Under the pieces are notes generated by a model, which ran no database searches, was not told where the DNA came from, and saw only the letters and a program-made list of their open reading frames with translations. A DNA stretch of 35,000 nt from Chrysomallon squamiferum (lineage: Eukaryota; Mollusca; Gastropoda; Neomphalida; Peltospiridae), in NCBI GenBank assembly GCA_012295275.1, contig CM022665.1:35471022-35506021 (forward strand), in the 5' to 3' direction. Of this stretch, positions 1-11,260 are shown piece by piece. Every line of letters begins with the position of its first letter. Position 1 is the first letter of the stretch. The position numbers were made by a program, and so were the translations under genes.

Positions 1-231
1 TAAAATATTAATTAATAATAATAAAAAAATTAGAATCCTAAACTCGAATGATTAATTTGAAAAAAAATATTTTTAGAAATGTCGGTCTCAAAACGATAAA
101 TTATATTTCCAATTTTTTCTTCAATTCATTTCTGAAATTATAAAGAAAGAACAAATTAAAAAAGCCTGAATACATCAAAGAAAATTTTAAATGAATTTAG
201 ATTATAAAAATGAGGGGATGAATATAAAATA

Positions 232-313
<82 letters not shown>

Positions 314-430
314 AATAAGATTAAATAAAATTGGAAAAAATAATGTAAGAAAAAATAAAGAAAAAATATGTCAATAAAATAAAAAAAAAAAAAAAAAAAA
401 AAAATTAAATATGTGTATAATAATATTTTA
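1..430. repeat. AT-rich block with (AAAT)n and (AAT)n microsatellite
   Basis: AAAT repeats at 230-268 pass directly into AAT repeats at 268-308, followed by A-rich sequence with a 25-base A run near 380-404. No coding signal; the frames reported here are translated simple repeat. Confidence 0.9.
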
Positions 431-549
431 TTTATAACCAGTGACTGGCGAATCTCACGGCCTTCTTGTACTAAAACTAACAATTTTACATACAAGCTTT
501 ATTTATGGTCACTGAATTAATGAGTTCATCTGAACGTAAGGTCTTAGGG

Positions 550-720
550 TCATTGTTCTTCGATTAGACCTTGTGACAGGTTATTGATAAAATCAGCGGT
601 ACGCCATGCCCGAGCGAACATTTGTGCTAATCTTTGTGTTGGAAATTCGGATGCATAAATAAAGATCATGTCACTCCTGTGACGTACGCAGAGAGCTCTT
701 TGAATATGCAGGCTTCTTAT
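550..720 (-). other. Short protein-like open frame, possible terminal exon or transposon fragment
   Basis: A 56-codon frame closed by TGA at 552-550, with an ATG at 669-667 giving 39 residues: MIFIYASEFPTQRLAQMFAR, then AWRTADFINNLSQGLIEEQ. Balanced composition, two Trp/Tyr-type residues and several Gln/Glu are unlike the AT-rich translated noise around it. No good pyrimidine-rich acceptor precedes it on the minus strand, and I do not recognise the family. It could be a last exon, a piece of a dispersed repeat, or chance. Confidence 0.3.
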
Positions 721-1086
721 TTACCTACATTTTGACATTGATTCGACCTTGACAGGAGTGAATAAAATGCATCCCAAGTAGGGAAAAATCGGACAAAAAA
801 ATTACTGTTATTTCTGTGAGAAGACACATTTGGTAAAAAGAAATAGTAAAAAGATATCCATTAGCGAAGGGTTTCAAATAGACTCATTTGAATTTAGGAC
901 AAATATAACATTTACGGTTGTTTTGGGTGGGAGAAGTTGTATGTTACTAAATTTAAATGTTGTTTAAGGATTCCTAATACCGACAGCTGACATTAGTATT
1001 ATTATTATCTAAACGTTTTCATTAATGTCATTGAAAAATAAGACAGGCAGAAATTAATCTTCTCATGTTAACAAATATTCTTATTC

Positions 1087-1139
<53 letters not shown>

Positions 1140-1230
1140 TATTAAACTACATTTTTCTAATTGTAATGGAGGTTTAGTGATATATTACTATTCTTTTTAT
1201 TTTAACTGCAATTAGATTTTTTGAAAGTTG
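721..1230. repeat. Non-coding AT-rich stretch with (ATT)n microsatellite
   Basis: The stretch holds an (ATT)n run at about 1087-1140 and otherwise unique AT-rich sequence. I see no frame, splice pair or RNA gene in it. Confidence 0.8.
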
Positions 1231-1261
1231 GATGTTTGTGCACATATTGCGTTTTAAATTT

Positions 1262-1430
1262 GCGTGGGTCATCAGTTACGCTACGGTGTTTTCCGTAATC
1301 GGTCGAGGTGTTCCGAATAACCTTTGCCGCTATAGGGCATGCGCATTCACGCGAGATTCCACTATGATCGAAACCGAACTCCGCCTCACACTGACTGATC
1401 ACAATCGACCGACATCTCCCAAATAAATGA
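1262..1430. other. GC-richer island with open frames on both strands; possible old dispersed element
   Basis: A sharply bounded segment with many CG dinucleotides in otherwise AT-rich DNA. It is open in the plus frame ending TDHNRPTSPK and in a minus frame containing SQCEAEFGFDHSGISRE. A short inverted pair, TCGGTCGA near 1300 and TCGACCGA near 1405, brackets the core. Dual openness and the abrupt edges fit a decayed interspersed element or a regulatory island better than a gene. No convincing pol III A/B box pair was found. Confidence 0.35.
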
Positions 1431-1584
1431 ATGAAACTTTCCTTAAAAATTTCCATGGAAATTATACTTTTTAAATTGATACTTATGCATGTGTACGTCT
1501 TTGTATATGTATTTTGTATGTGTGTGTCTGTGGTAGTAAACGTCATTACGTTTCGTGTACTATTACACAATTATTCTGAGCATT

Positions 1585-1587
<3 letters not shown>

Positions 1588-1622
<35 letters not shown>

Positions 1623-1905
1623 TTAAATATTCATTGCAAATTTATGAATTAATTTTTTTTAGATTGTAGTTATGTGAAAATGCCTTTGTGTAAGTGTTAA
1701 TAACGCTAGTAATAGCAGAGTAGTATCAGTAGGAATAATAGTAGCAATAGCAGCAAAAGCATAATTAGCAGAATTGTATATAATATGAATACAAAACAGA
1801 CAAAGAATAAAAACTATAATATATATATAGCTTTTATTGTTTGTCTGTTTTATATATATATATATATATATAATTACTAAAATACGTAAATATATATATA
1901 TTTTC
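1588..1905. repeat. (AAT)n and (TA)n microsatellites
   Basis: (AAT)n at about 1586-1621 and alternating TA tracts at 1820-1830, 1851-1872 and near 1891-1900. Between them is unique AT-rich sequence with AGTA/AGCA triplet remnants at 1700-1765. No gene. Confidence 0.9.
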
Positions 1906-1949
1906 TTAAAAGTCATTATTGAATGGATTCTGAATGTTTTAATTTTCCA

Positions 1950-3660
1950 TACATTTTAAAAAAAAAAAAAAAAAATTTCTCCTCATGAACACACACACGC
2001 ACGGACAGCTTTCATATTTAATGTCTTGAATCAGAAACCAAAAATAAAAAATAAAAGAATAAAAAGAATAAATAAAAATGGGTAACCACCCATAAAAAAC
2101 CTAGCAACAACCTTACACACGCACACACAAAAGCACCTAAAACTAACCGGAAAAATTCAACAAAAAATTGATACTAAAAATAAAAATAAAATAAACAATG
2201 GGGATAAAACATAATAAAATACAACAACAAATTAACAAATTTAAAAAAAAAAAAAAATAAAAAAAACCAACAAAAAAATAAAAATAAAATAAAAAATAAA
2301 AAAAAAATAAAAAAAATTAGTAAATTGAAATAATAATAAGACAATACAATAAAGCCTTTTAAGATTTCAGAAATAACTGTATTACTTCTTTTGGCTAAAC
2401 CGAAACATTGACACATCCATACCCACAAGTCTGGTGTATTATTATGTGAATAATCGTACATACATTTTGATACATATAAATTTTAATATAACTGTATTGT
2501 GGTATTTATTTGTAACATTTTATTTTTAGAATATATATTATATATAAATTATTATTTGAGTAGACACTAATGAACAGTTTTACATACCTAATGCATTCAT
2601 TAGTCTCAATATAGGTACACAACATGCACATTCGTTAAGTGCGTACAATCCATCCATCTATACATCTAAACATTAAATCAAAATATTACAGGCACACATA
2701 TACACAAACAAATAAAATACGCATTCGTACATACATACATATACTTATACCTATGCACTTACACACATACATATACATGCATACATACATATATACATAC
2801 ACTGCAGATATTTAAAGGCTCTCTGCATTTTGTAACTGCGTTATTCACTGGAGAAAACAACATATATTAATCGAGAGAGATACAAAAACCCACAAACAAA
2901 CAAAAACAAACAATAACAAATGGCAAGAGCAACAAAACAAAGAAACAAACCAACATACAAACAAACAAACGAAACAAGGAACACAAATGATTGTATAACG
3001 TCAAAATCTATTTCGCTCTGTTTGCTACGGTTTTTGGCTATTGTTCTTATTAATGGAGTGATGATGATGATGTATGTATGAGTCTCTGTGTGTGCGTGTG
3101 CGTGTGTGTGTAAGTAATTGTATGTGTTTGACTGCAGGCGTGTTTGTTTGTGTGTGCATGTTTATGTGTATGTTTGTAAGAAAACAAAAATAAACCTAAA
3201 GAAACGTAATAATAACAATAATAATATTTATGTAGTAGAAAATAGAATAATAAATTAAATTTAAAAAAAAAGTAAAGAAAGAAAAAAAAGGGACGAAATA
3301 AAACGAAGACACCCAAAACAACATCAACAACAACAGCTACAACAAATACTCACATACAAAAACAAACTTTACAAGAAAAAAAAACACAACAAAAAGCACC
3401 AAAAAACCCCAGTAAAAACAAAACAACAACAACAACAACAAAAAAACAAAAAAACAACAACACAAAAACAAAACAAAAACAACAAACAACAAACAAAAAC
3501 AAAACAGAAACAAACAAAATTAACATGAAATATAAAATAAATAAATCTAACGATCAATATAAATTAACAATACGCCCCGCGGTTAAATATAATGACGTAG
3601 AATTAAAGGGTTCAAAATGATAAGTAAATGGATTTTAAATCGTTAATAAAAAATAATATG
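1950..3660. repeat. A-rich, G-poor low-complexity region with short ACAT, CAA and GT tracts
   Basis: Long A/C-rich, nearly G-free blocks at about 2040-2330, 2880-2990 and 3290-3535, an ACAT-rich stretch at about 2690-2805, and a GT-rich stretch at about 3065-3175. Phe-, Cys- and Leu-rich frames on the minus strand are translations of these tracts. Nothing gene-like is visible. Confidence 0.85.
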
Positions 3661-3742
3661 TATCGCCTTACGAAAACCTCCAGTATAAAACATTCAGAAC
3701 TGTCACAACGAACAACGCAAGCACACGTCTATTCTCAAACAC

Positions 3743-3745
3743 ACA

Positions 3746-3787
<42 letters not shown>
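3743..3787. repeat. (AC)n microsatellite
   Basis: About 22 AC dinucleotides preceded by ACACAGAC, followed by an AAAT-rich stretch to about 3840. Confidence 0.97.
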
Positions 3788-3794
<7 letters not shown>

Positions 3795-4059
3795 ATAAAA
3801 GAAAATAAATAAATAAAACAAAATAAATAAATAAATAAAAGAAATTTAACATACATTTAAATTAGCATAAATGAATAAGTCATGACGGTGGAAATTTACT
3901 TTGTCATTATGCTAAAATATTATGGATATATTTTTTAATTAGTCGTCAGTTAAAAAACCCCAAAGCAAAACATGTAGGGATATGAGAAAAGGAAAACAGA
4001 TAATTATTGTTAAAATGCAAATTAGTAAGTGCACTGAACACAGGGGGTGGTATTTATAT

Positions 4060-4165
4060 AGACAAAAATATTATTGTTATTATTATTTATTTGCTATTAT
4101 TGTAATTATTACTACTGTCATCGCTATTATTATTAATATTATCATGGTCATTATTGTTATTATTG

Positions 4166-4222
<57 letters not shown>

Positions 4223-4375
4223 GTATTATTATTATTATTATTTTCCTTTTATTGTTATTGTTGTTGTTGCTATTATTATTATTATTGCTGTTATTATTTT
4301 ATTATTATTATCATCATTATTTTACTATTATTGTTATCATCATCATTGTTATTATTATTAGTAGTATTAAATATA
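4060..4375. repeat. Complex (ATT)n / (TAC)n trinucleotide repeat
   Basis: A mosaic of ATT and GTT-type triplets around a pure (TAC)n core at about 4166-4219. It is open in several frames only because it is a trinucleotide repeat; no gene is inferred. Confidence 0.95.
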
Positions 4376-4667
4376 GAAATACACGAATAAATAATTTAAT
4401 GCAGAATTAAATTAAATTGTTTCAGTTTTATGCTTTTGATATTTATTCATTCTTACGTTTTTATGTTCTTAAGTTTCGGTTTACTGTATCTCTAAGTAAA
4501 AAAAATGTATGTTTCTAAATTAAATTACAAAGAAAAACAGAGTAAAGAAAACTACCAATAATATTTAATAAAAATTATTTAAGGTAAAGAATTTAAGAAA
4601 TATATCGCATAAAAAGAGATATTTGTGAATAATGCATAAATATAAATAATACTTAATTAGTGGCATT

Positions 4668-4778
4668 ATAGTTATTATTATTATTATTATTATTGCTGTT
4701 GCTGCTACTATTATTGTTATTGCTACATATTATGATCATTACTGTAGTCACCATCATAATAATCATCATTATTATTGC

Positions 4779-4824
<46 letters not shown>

Positions 4825-4920
4825 TAATCATAATAATTTAATAATAATAATCATGGCAATAACAATAATAATAAAAACAGTAATAATAGTAATGATAATA
4901 ATGATGACGATGATGACTTA
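4668..4920. repeat. Complex ATT/AAT trinucleotide repeat with strand switch
   Basis: ATT units at 4673-4695 on the plus strand pass through unique sequence into AAT units at 4782-4823, so the two halves are inverted relative to each other and could pair. Imperfect AAT/GAT triplets continue to 4918. The flanks at 4376-4667 and 4921-5035 show nothing else. Confidence 0.92.
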
Positions 4921-5035
4921 CTAATTAAATTAGAAGAATTCCTGTTTTTATCTAAAGTGTACGTAATGTTTTCCAATTAGTAATTCAGTTATCTTTCACA
5001 TAGACAAAACAAAATAAAAATATAGAACAAGTAGG

Positions 5036-5330
5036 TATTTTATGTTGTGAAGAAAAACAAAAAGAGAAGCAAAAACAAAAAAGCACAAAACAACAACAAA
5101 AACAACAATAACAACAACAAAGAAACAAAATAAACAGAATAAATAAATAATAATAATAACAAAAGAAAAAAAACATTATATTTGTTTCTTTTGTTTATTT
5201 TTGTTTTGTGGGGTTTTTTTTGTGTTTTTTTTTAATGCTTTTTTGTTTTGTTCCAATTGTGAAATTGCATTTTGTAATGTCTTGGTGTGAGTTTTGTAAT
5301 TTTGTGGTAAATAATAGAAAAGAATATAAA
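5036..5330. repeat. A-rich (CAA) block facing a T-rich (TTTTG) block
   Basis: The plus strand is A/C-rich with CAA units at about 5045-5175 and switches to T/G-rich sequence at about 5176-5260. The two halves are partly complementary. No gene seen. Confidence 0.8.
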
Positions 5331-5338
5331 CAGTGTAA

Positions 5339-5449
5339 TTAGAATATTACTGAAGGGAAACTGCATAGCCTACTACGTGTGTATTGTTTTATAAACATAT
5401 ATAACACATTGACGGCAGCAAATTCTTCAGGGTTGTTGTTAATATATAA
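5339..5449 (-). pseudogene. Possible fragment resembling the RidA/UK114 family
   Basis: A 36-residue open stretch reads LYINNNPEEFAAVNVLYMFI, then KQYTRSRLCSFPSVIF and a stop. The run E-E-F-x-x-V-N-x-x-Y-x-x-F-x-K followed by a nearby R is like the D-F-x-x-V-N-x-x-Y-x-x-F segment of RidA/UK114 enamine deaminases. The hydrophobic strand and catalytic region that should follow are absent, and no splice acceptor precedes it. It would be a relic at best, and the resemblance over about 20 residues may be chance. Confidence 0.15.
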
Positions 5450-5539
5450 TTATATGACTTTAGAGGAAGGTCTTCTAAACAAATTCATACATCAGTTTTA
5501 ACTGAAATTCTTAAATAAGCTGAAATAAACATATTTTAA

Positions 5540-5990
5540 CAGATTTTAACAGAAAGCTAAAAAAAAAAATAATAATAATAAAGAAAAAAATAATAAAAAT
5601 AAACATATTTAAAAAAAAGAAGACAAAAGACAAAAGAAGAAAAAATTAAAGAAAAAAGAAAAATGAAGATAGAAATATTTAAATAAAGAACAAAACGAGA
5701 TAGGAAGTATTTTTGTAACAAAGACAAAATGTAAAACACACAAAAAAAGAAGATTATAATTGTGAATTCTGAAGAATTTTTCAAGAAAATCGCGTAATTC
5801 TGATTTCTTGCAATCTATGAAGAGTGTGTCCATTACCAGATATATTCAGAAGATCTGAAGTATGGAAGAAAAAGAAGAAAAGACGCAAAAAAGCAGTAAG
5901 TACAGACTAAAAGATCTGTGATGGACATGATTCGAAACATCCTCTGTAAGTAGGTCAAGAAGAAATTCAGGTTAGACGAGATTTAGGAAA
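5540..5990. other. A-rich block and GA-rich unique sequence, no gene assigned
   Basis: A-rich and AAG-rich sequence at 5556-5700 is followed by unique GA-rich sequence on the plus strand. A CAG/TAAGTA and a nearby CTGTAAGTAG on the plus strand resemble donors, but no long frame supports an exon. The low end of any paralogous Mondo gene should pass through here on the minus strand; no helix-2 exon (NGFxxL or SKAxxL) was found. Confidence 0.6.
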
Positions 5991-6042
5991 GGACAGGATC
6001 ATGACGGGAAAGAGAACAGACAGAAAGAACATGGTAGAATGC

Positions 6043-6210
6043 CTGAATTTTTTCACGCCGCCTGTGTTCGGCGCTGATATGCGATTCTCTTTTGTGCCTC
6101 GGAATGGGATTCCTTGGTCGTCCACATTTTCTTTTTACTTTCAGAGTCTTCGAATGAACTGTCATTGTTGGCGAGGAGGATGAAGAGTCAGGCAATGGCG
6201 ACATGGATAT
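6043..6210 (-). CDS. Second Mondo-type basic-region exon (paralogous copy of exon A)
   Basis: This exon has 56 codons, open and phase 0 at both ends, with acceptor TTTATTTATTTTTTTCAG. It matches exon A along its length: MSPLPDSSSSS, then TLKVKRKCGRPRNPIPRHKR and ESHISAEHRRREKIQ. The Ser tract has five residues instead of eight. From the shared TV onward (39 codons) there are 19 synonymous codon differences but only three replacements (T/K, N/S, G/E), the mark of long purifying selection rather than recent copying or decay. The downstream junction is CAG/GCATTC, so the donor would be the rarer GC type or the exon end has shifted. Matching helix-2, zipper and DCD exons were not found between 1 and 6000. 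It probably belongs to a tandem paralogue continuing off the window. Confidence 0.75.
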
Positions 6211-6250
6211 CTGAAAAAAATAAATAAAATATATATGTAGAAAACCCCAA
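6211..6250 (-). promoter_or_regulatory. Splice acceptor tract of the paralogous exon
   Basis: On the minus strand the bases before the exon form a T-rich tract ending TTTTTTTCAG, a good 3' splice site. It resembles the acceptor before exon A only in being T-rich; the flanking intron sequence is otherwise not alignable, consistent with an old duplication. Confidence 0.55.
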
Positions 6251-7300
6251 AAATAAAATAAAAAAAACTAATACCACCTCAAAAAAAATAAAAATAAAAT
6301 AAAAATAAAAATAAAAGTTTTTAAAAAATACACCCCCACCCAGGTAATTAATTACACATCAAAAGTTCAAATCGGTGCACTGTGAATTAATTTCGCTTAA
6401 GTACAGCCGGCGCACGTTAATTGCAAATGAAAATAAATTAAACAAATATTCAACAGACTGTTCAAAAGATTCAGCATTATAATACTTTATTAACTAAAAG
6501 GGTTAACGGTTTAAATTTAAAATGTAATTTAAGATATATTATTTTCTTTATTACTGTATACCAGTCTAAATTAATGTAAAAATAAATAAATATGTATATA
6601 TTTTTAATTAAATATTTAACTAATCTATTTTAAAATGAATGAATGTGTTCAGAAACATTTCAGAATAAGAATTACAAAACCTAAAATTGAGAACAGTTTA
6701 TATTTATGTCAAACAGTTTTGCCTTTAAAAGATCTCATTGGTTTGTCCGTCTACACTTTCAAAGCCATTTACATTACAAAACTGGTTATTTTAATATTGT
6801 ACGTCAGCAATTTTCAGGATCACAAATGTTACCACTTAATTATGTAACAATCTATCATTCATAAATAATATTAAAATACAATTACCTTTCTTTTTTGTTT
6901 ATGTAACTTTTATTATTATTATTTTTTTTTTATCGATGCTTTTAGAGAATAGTGTTTCGTTGCTCACTGACACTTTTCAGTTTTATTAATTCTATTAGTT
7001 TAGTAGTAATGGCTGGCTTTCTTTTTAGTATCGCAATGACGTGAGACGTTAACAATCTCTCTGTATGTCTGTTTGTCTCTCTGTCCTACAAGATGGCATT
7101 CATTTGACTTTGCTTTAGGTTGAAGTATATTTAAATGACAATGAATGTCTAGAATAACATGTAATTTGATATGCAGCACCTCATTTAAATAAAAAGTAAA
7201 TTATCATAGGATATTTTTAAAATATAGAACAGAACAGTTATGACTTCAGCCAAAAGGTAATACAATAGCAAAGCACCATTACTAAGCAAATAAAACACGT
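6214..7300. other. Non-coding AT-rich stretch
   Basis: AAAATAAAA-type low complexity at about 6236-6330, then unique AT-rich sequence. The 70-codon plus frame starting at 6635 has no splice or codon-bias support. I see no other feature. Confidence 0.7.
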
Positions 7301-7314
7301 TTTTTAAAATTTTA

Positions 7315-7495
7315 ATATTTATATGAAACAGTTTTGAAATTATTATGTCAGAATAGCAAGTTAGTGCACCTTTAATTCATAGTAAGTTACTGAATTGTAA
7401 AAGGGTTCGATATTTACATGTAATAGTTTAGAAATTGTTATGTAAAGTTAGCAAGTTATAACATATTTACAGCTTATTCAGTTTTAAAAAGCTAA
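7315..7495. repeat. Decayed tandem duplication, period about 95 bp
   Basis: Two diverged copies follow each other. Each begins ATATTTAYATG, then AACAGTTTTGAAATTATTATG or its variant, then AGCAAGTTA (7355 and 7450), and ends in a CTGAATTG/TTCAGTTTTAAAA stretch. Heavily mutated, so old. Confidence 0.7.
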
Positions 7496-7499
7496 GTAT

Positions 7500-9540
7500 G
7501 GTAGTTAAGAAGTAGTTAACTTGTCAACTTAGGTTATTGTATCTTTATTTCACAATTCGTTCCAGTAATAAATATAAGGACATCTGTTAGAAAACATAAT
7601 GGATTTCCATTGTTTAATTATTCTTTTCAGTTACACCAAAACAAAAACATCTGAAGATAATATAAAACCTCAACTACGTCTGTTGGCGGGTAACAATTAC
7701 AGTCTAGTATCAATTTGTTTATATTACAGTTATGTTTAAAAAACATTACAACTTGTCGCGGTGAATCGAACATCCCGTTTTAATATATTAATCAAATTAA
7801 ATAACTATTGTCTTATGCTACTGCTACTGTTCATTGTCATCATCATCAATAACAGCAACACATCATATTGTAAATGTACTATGAGTACGTTGTGCATGTA
7901 ATTTAAACTTAAACCTTTTAAAATTTAACATTTTTAATGTAGACAGAATAAAATATATAGATATATAAATATTTAAGTTAAAAGGAGATTATGGCGAATG
8001 TGGAGCTGTATTACAACAACAATAGCACCAGCTATACCAGTAATAACAATGGAAAATTTTATAAGCCTACAGAGGCAGTATAAAAATAAAACACACATTA
8101 AAGGAACTCTGAGTAACTGAATATAAATATCACAGTGGTGGATTGCAATTAAGACTGATTCCATTTTTGGCAGACTATTTCTACGTAAATAATATTACAT
8201 TAACAGCAGGTGACATTTGTTTCAACAGATATTAATAACCGTTAAGAATAAATGTTTTTATTATAAATGAAGAATTCGTCAACAGTAGAACATTGTTTTG
8301 AAGAATGTTCTGATGACCATTTCAGTTCATTTTTCCGTCTAATCCGATTTCCAAAACAATATATCAAAGTGTTTCAGATGCTTTCCCTTTTTAACCAATG
8401 TGCCTCAGTTTGAAAATAAAGTTTGTGGTATGTACTTAATTGTTTTGAAAATATTTTATTACCGTATTCTAAGTATAATCAGTGATCTTTTGGAGTATTT
8501 CAAATACTCTAGATGCCTAGAACTTTAATCGATGATTAGTACCCAAAGGTTATATCAAAGTCTACGGCTTAGGCTTTTCTTTCTATTAGAAGGTGTACAT
8601 CAAATGTCTTAAATATCATCGAATAAAAAAGTGTTCAGTGCATCGTTAAATCTTTTTTTATTATTCCTTTTTTTTTGAGGATGAAGACACTAAATCATAA
8701 TTGTTGTTTTCTTCTTTCATTTTTCAACTGTTGCGTCCAACATCAGACAGTTACAATCAAGTTTGCTATCATTATCGTCATTATCTTCATCTCCAGGTCA
8801 TACTGTTGACGTCTTATATTTCATAGGCAAGGACATTTTAAAGTCAAAACATTCAAAATGTTTCAAGTATATGACAAATAAATGTGTCCGGTTCAGCAAC
8901 TGTTGCTTGTTTATTATTTTTTTTTTTTTTAATAAACACGCATCAATAAACAGGGCTAGACTAACTAGAGGCTCTTCAACCTACTGCCAAAGGCTTTGTT
9001 AATTTTCTTATCAATTTTAGACATTTTTATTGTTAATCTTATTGATAAAACTCTTTCGTTCATTTACCGGTTTATAATTCAAATACGCACATCTAGGCAT
9101 AATACTGATGACCGTTTAAATTTATTTCTCAATCTAGCCGCATCTCCAAAGCAGTATACTGGAGGCGGTTACGTCTTCATACTCGTATTGAATGTATTTG
9201 TCAAAGCTGATATACACTGGGAGATTAAACTTAATATTAAAATGGACTGTTAATATGGACTCTTGACCTACGCTCTAAACTTGAGGTTTTGTTTTACGTA
9301 GATCCTTAACCTAGACTCTTGTACTCATGTTGTAGTTTACGACACTGGCTTTAGATCTGTTTTCTTAGGTTATGAGCTTCTGATCACAGCTTTTTTTTTT
9401 TTTTTTTTCCCTTATTCTGAGAGCTGACAATTTTCATAGCAGTTATAAAATGTATTTGTAAACAGAGAAAGAAGGCAAAATACACTTTGTTAAAACAGTT
9501 ACTGAGTAATAATATGAAATATCTTCAATAAATGCAGTAC
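7500..9540. other. Unique AT-rich DNA without a recognisable gene
   Basis: No trinucleotide array and no convincing exon. The plus frame at 8996-9253 (85 codons) includes a slightly GC-richer stretch near 9120-9220 (NLAASPKQYTGGGYV) but has no acceptor or donor that fits. Poly(T) runs occur at 8919-8930 and 9391-9408. Confidence 0.6.
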
Positions 9541-9639
9541 TTGCATTAAAATATGCCAGGAAACAAAAGCACTACCGTTAATACTGTTTTACTTTTGTAA
9601 TTTAGGACTTTTATCTTTGACACTTTAACAAACAAAAAC

Positions 9640-9649
9640 AACAATAACA

Positions 9650-9680
<31 letters not shown>

Positions 9681-9835
9681 AAATAAAAAACAAATAACAA
9701 ATAAAAAAATAAAAATAAAACAATAAAACCCACCCCAAACCCCAAAAATACAACGACAACAATAATTAAAAGATCCAAAAAGTAAATAAATAAAAAACAA
9801 CAACAACAAAAACATTTATTATTATTTCACAGATT
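9640..9835. repeat. A-rich, G-poor low-complexity block
   Basis: A run of about 20 A, then AAAT and CAA units, with almost no G on the plus strand. The minus-strand Phe/Leu-rich frame here is a translation of this block. Confidence 0.88.
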
Positions 9836-9888
9836 TTTTGAGAAGTAAAAAATTTCATTTCTTATTAAACAGTACTAGTTAACAAGGA

Positions 9889-10013
9889 ATGTACAATTTA
9901 GAGCGTAACAACACCCCACATCCGGGGACACCAAACACTGACAAGATGCTACTCTTACAACAACATTCCAGTGAATCGTGCCATGTCATAAGATTTAAGT
10001 TTATTTTTGTACA

Positions 10014-10046
<33 letters not shown>

Positions 10047-10230
10047 GTTTTCCTTTTTGTTTAACGACAGCAGTAGAGTACTTCGATCGACTGATTTTCT
10101 CTTACTGGTTACTTTTAAGAAAAAGTTATTCAGACAAAAACATCAACAACAACATCCCAAACCAGTAACACCCCATCACCACTCCAAGACAGCAGGACAA
10201 AATACCAAGCACGAGAAGACCTGTAGCTAG
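9889..10230 (+). other. 113-codon open frame interrupted by (TA)n; unlikely gene
   Basis: The frame starts MYNLERNNTPHPGTPNTDKM, crosses a (TA)n tract at 10012-10035 and ends in a His/Gln/Lys-rich piece from CAA and CACC units. The first 40 residues have ordinary composition, but the reading depends on passing through a dinucleotide repeat, and no splice sites or family resemblance support it. Confidence 0.15.
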
Positions 10231-10934
10231 GAATGATCCTAGATCGCCTAGTGCACTGAGCAAAAATGTTATGAACTAGGCTATGTATTGCCTTTTTTTG
10301 TTATGGTGTGTATACATGTACAAACAGTTCATAACCTCTTGTTTACAGAAAAAAAAGAAAAAGAAAAAAAAGAAGTTTACTCAGCATTTCTCCAGTTTCA
10401 AATGTTTTACGTAATGAATCGGACAGAAATTTTCCGGCATTTAATTACAAGTGAATAAATAAACTAGAATAGATAACTATTAGTAAAATGTAATCAGGTG
10501 TATCAGCTTTCAACATCGACCTTAACGAATCAAGTGTTTGTATGCTCACTGACAACCGCTTAGTTATTTGCTTGTTTGATCCCTTTAATACACACTGACA
10601 TAATAACATTTAAAAAATTATATAAAAGACTTTAATTTAAATAGAGATAAATTAAAATAATTTGAAAAATAAATAAATTAAGTTAAAAAAAAAAGAAGAA
10701 AAAAAAAGAAGAAGAAATAATTGCCTTAGGAAAAAGACTATAGGACTTACTGTTAAATTAAAATGTAAATAATTATTTTTCTTTAGTAATAGCATTTTTT
10801 GTGTTAACTAACTCTCACTAGTGTTCCACTGTCACTCGAGTTTTCTAATTTTATGTAAATACATACCGTTTTACAAAGACCTTAAAAACCTTGTTAGCAC
10901 AATTAAAAAATATATGAAACCACAGATGATGATG

Positions 10935-10970
<36 letters not shown>

Positions 10971-11035
10971 GTAAAAAGTCAGCACTACTTACTATTTCGG
11001 AAAGCTGTCGCAGCTGACTGAACCAGACGTAATGT
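10231..11035. repeat. Non-coding AT-rich stretch with (AAT)n
   Basis: Contains AAG/AAAG low-complexity tracts near 10350-10375 and 10685-10720 and an (AAT)n run at about 10936-10970. No gene seen. Confidence 0.8.
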
Positions 11036-11260
11036 CTTGTACCCGTAAAAAGGTACAGTCCGACAACACGTTATACACTCGTCTTGAGTTATCACTGCTA
11101 CCAAGCCATTGGATCGTCTGCTTAATTTTTATTTTTTTATTTTTAAAGAAAGATCCCACAAACCAAGGGACGTCAGAGCACTTTGAACCAGATGCGTGAT
11201 CGAGAAGTTACGGATCACTTGTCAAGTGTAGGCTCTCTTCAGGTATATATATATAGACTA
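11036..11260. other. GC-richer unique segment, possible decayed dispersed element
   Basis: Two GC-richer pieces (11020-11125 and 11150-11245) flank a T-rich spacer. Neither has an open frame of length. A GGTTCAAAG on the minus strand is only a partial match to a pol III B box and no A box is convincing, so a SINE is not claimed. Confidence 0.3.

Noticed and set aside
3982-4410. 142-codon plus frame rich in Ile, Thr and Leu
   Set aside because: It is a translated ATT/TAC trinucleotide repeat.
1-6000. Helix-2, zipper or DCD exons of the paralogous Mondo copy
   Set aside because: No NGFxxL, SKAxxL or WKFW-type coding sequence was found on the minus strand here.
6001-6183. 60-codon plus-strand frame, with an upstream stretch loosely like the end of a LINE reverse transcriptase (GKRTDRKN)
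   Set aside because: Most of it is antisense to the conserved bHLH exon, and the upstream resemblance is too short to support a LINE.
9546-9815. Phe/Leu-rich 89-codon minus frame resembling a transmembrane protein
   Set aside because: It is a translation of an A-rich low-complexity block with no independent coding evidence.
11150-11245. tRNA-derived SINE or tRNA gene
   Set aside because: Only a partial B-box-like GGTTCAAAG is present, with no matching A box or cloverleaf; other GTTCGA matches in the window (near 7405 and 14766) also lack tRNA structure.
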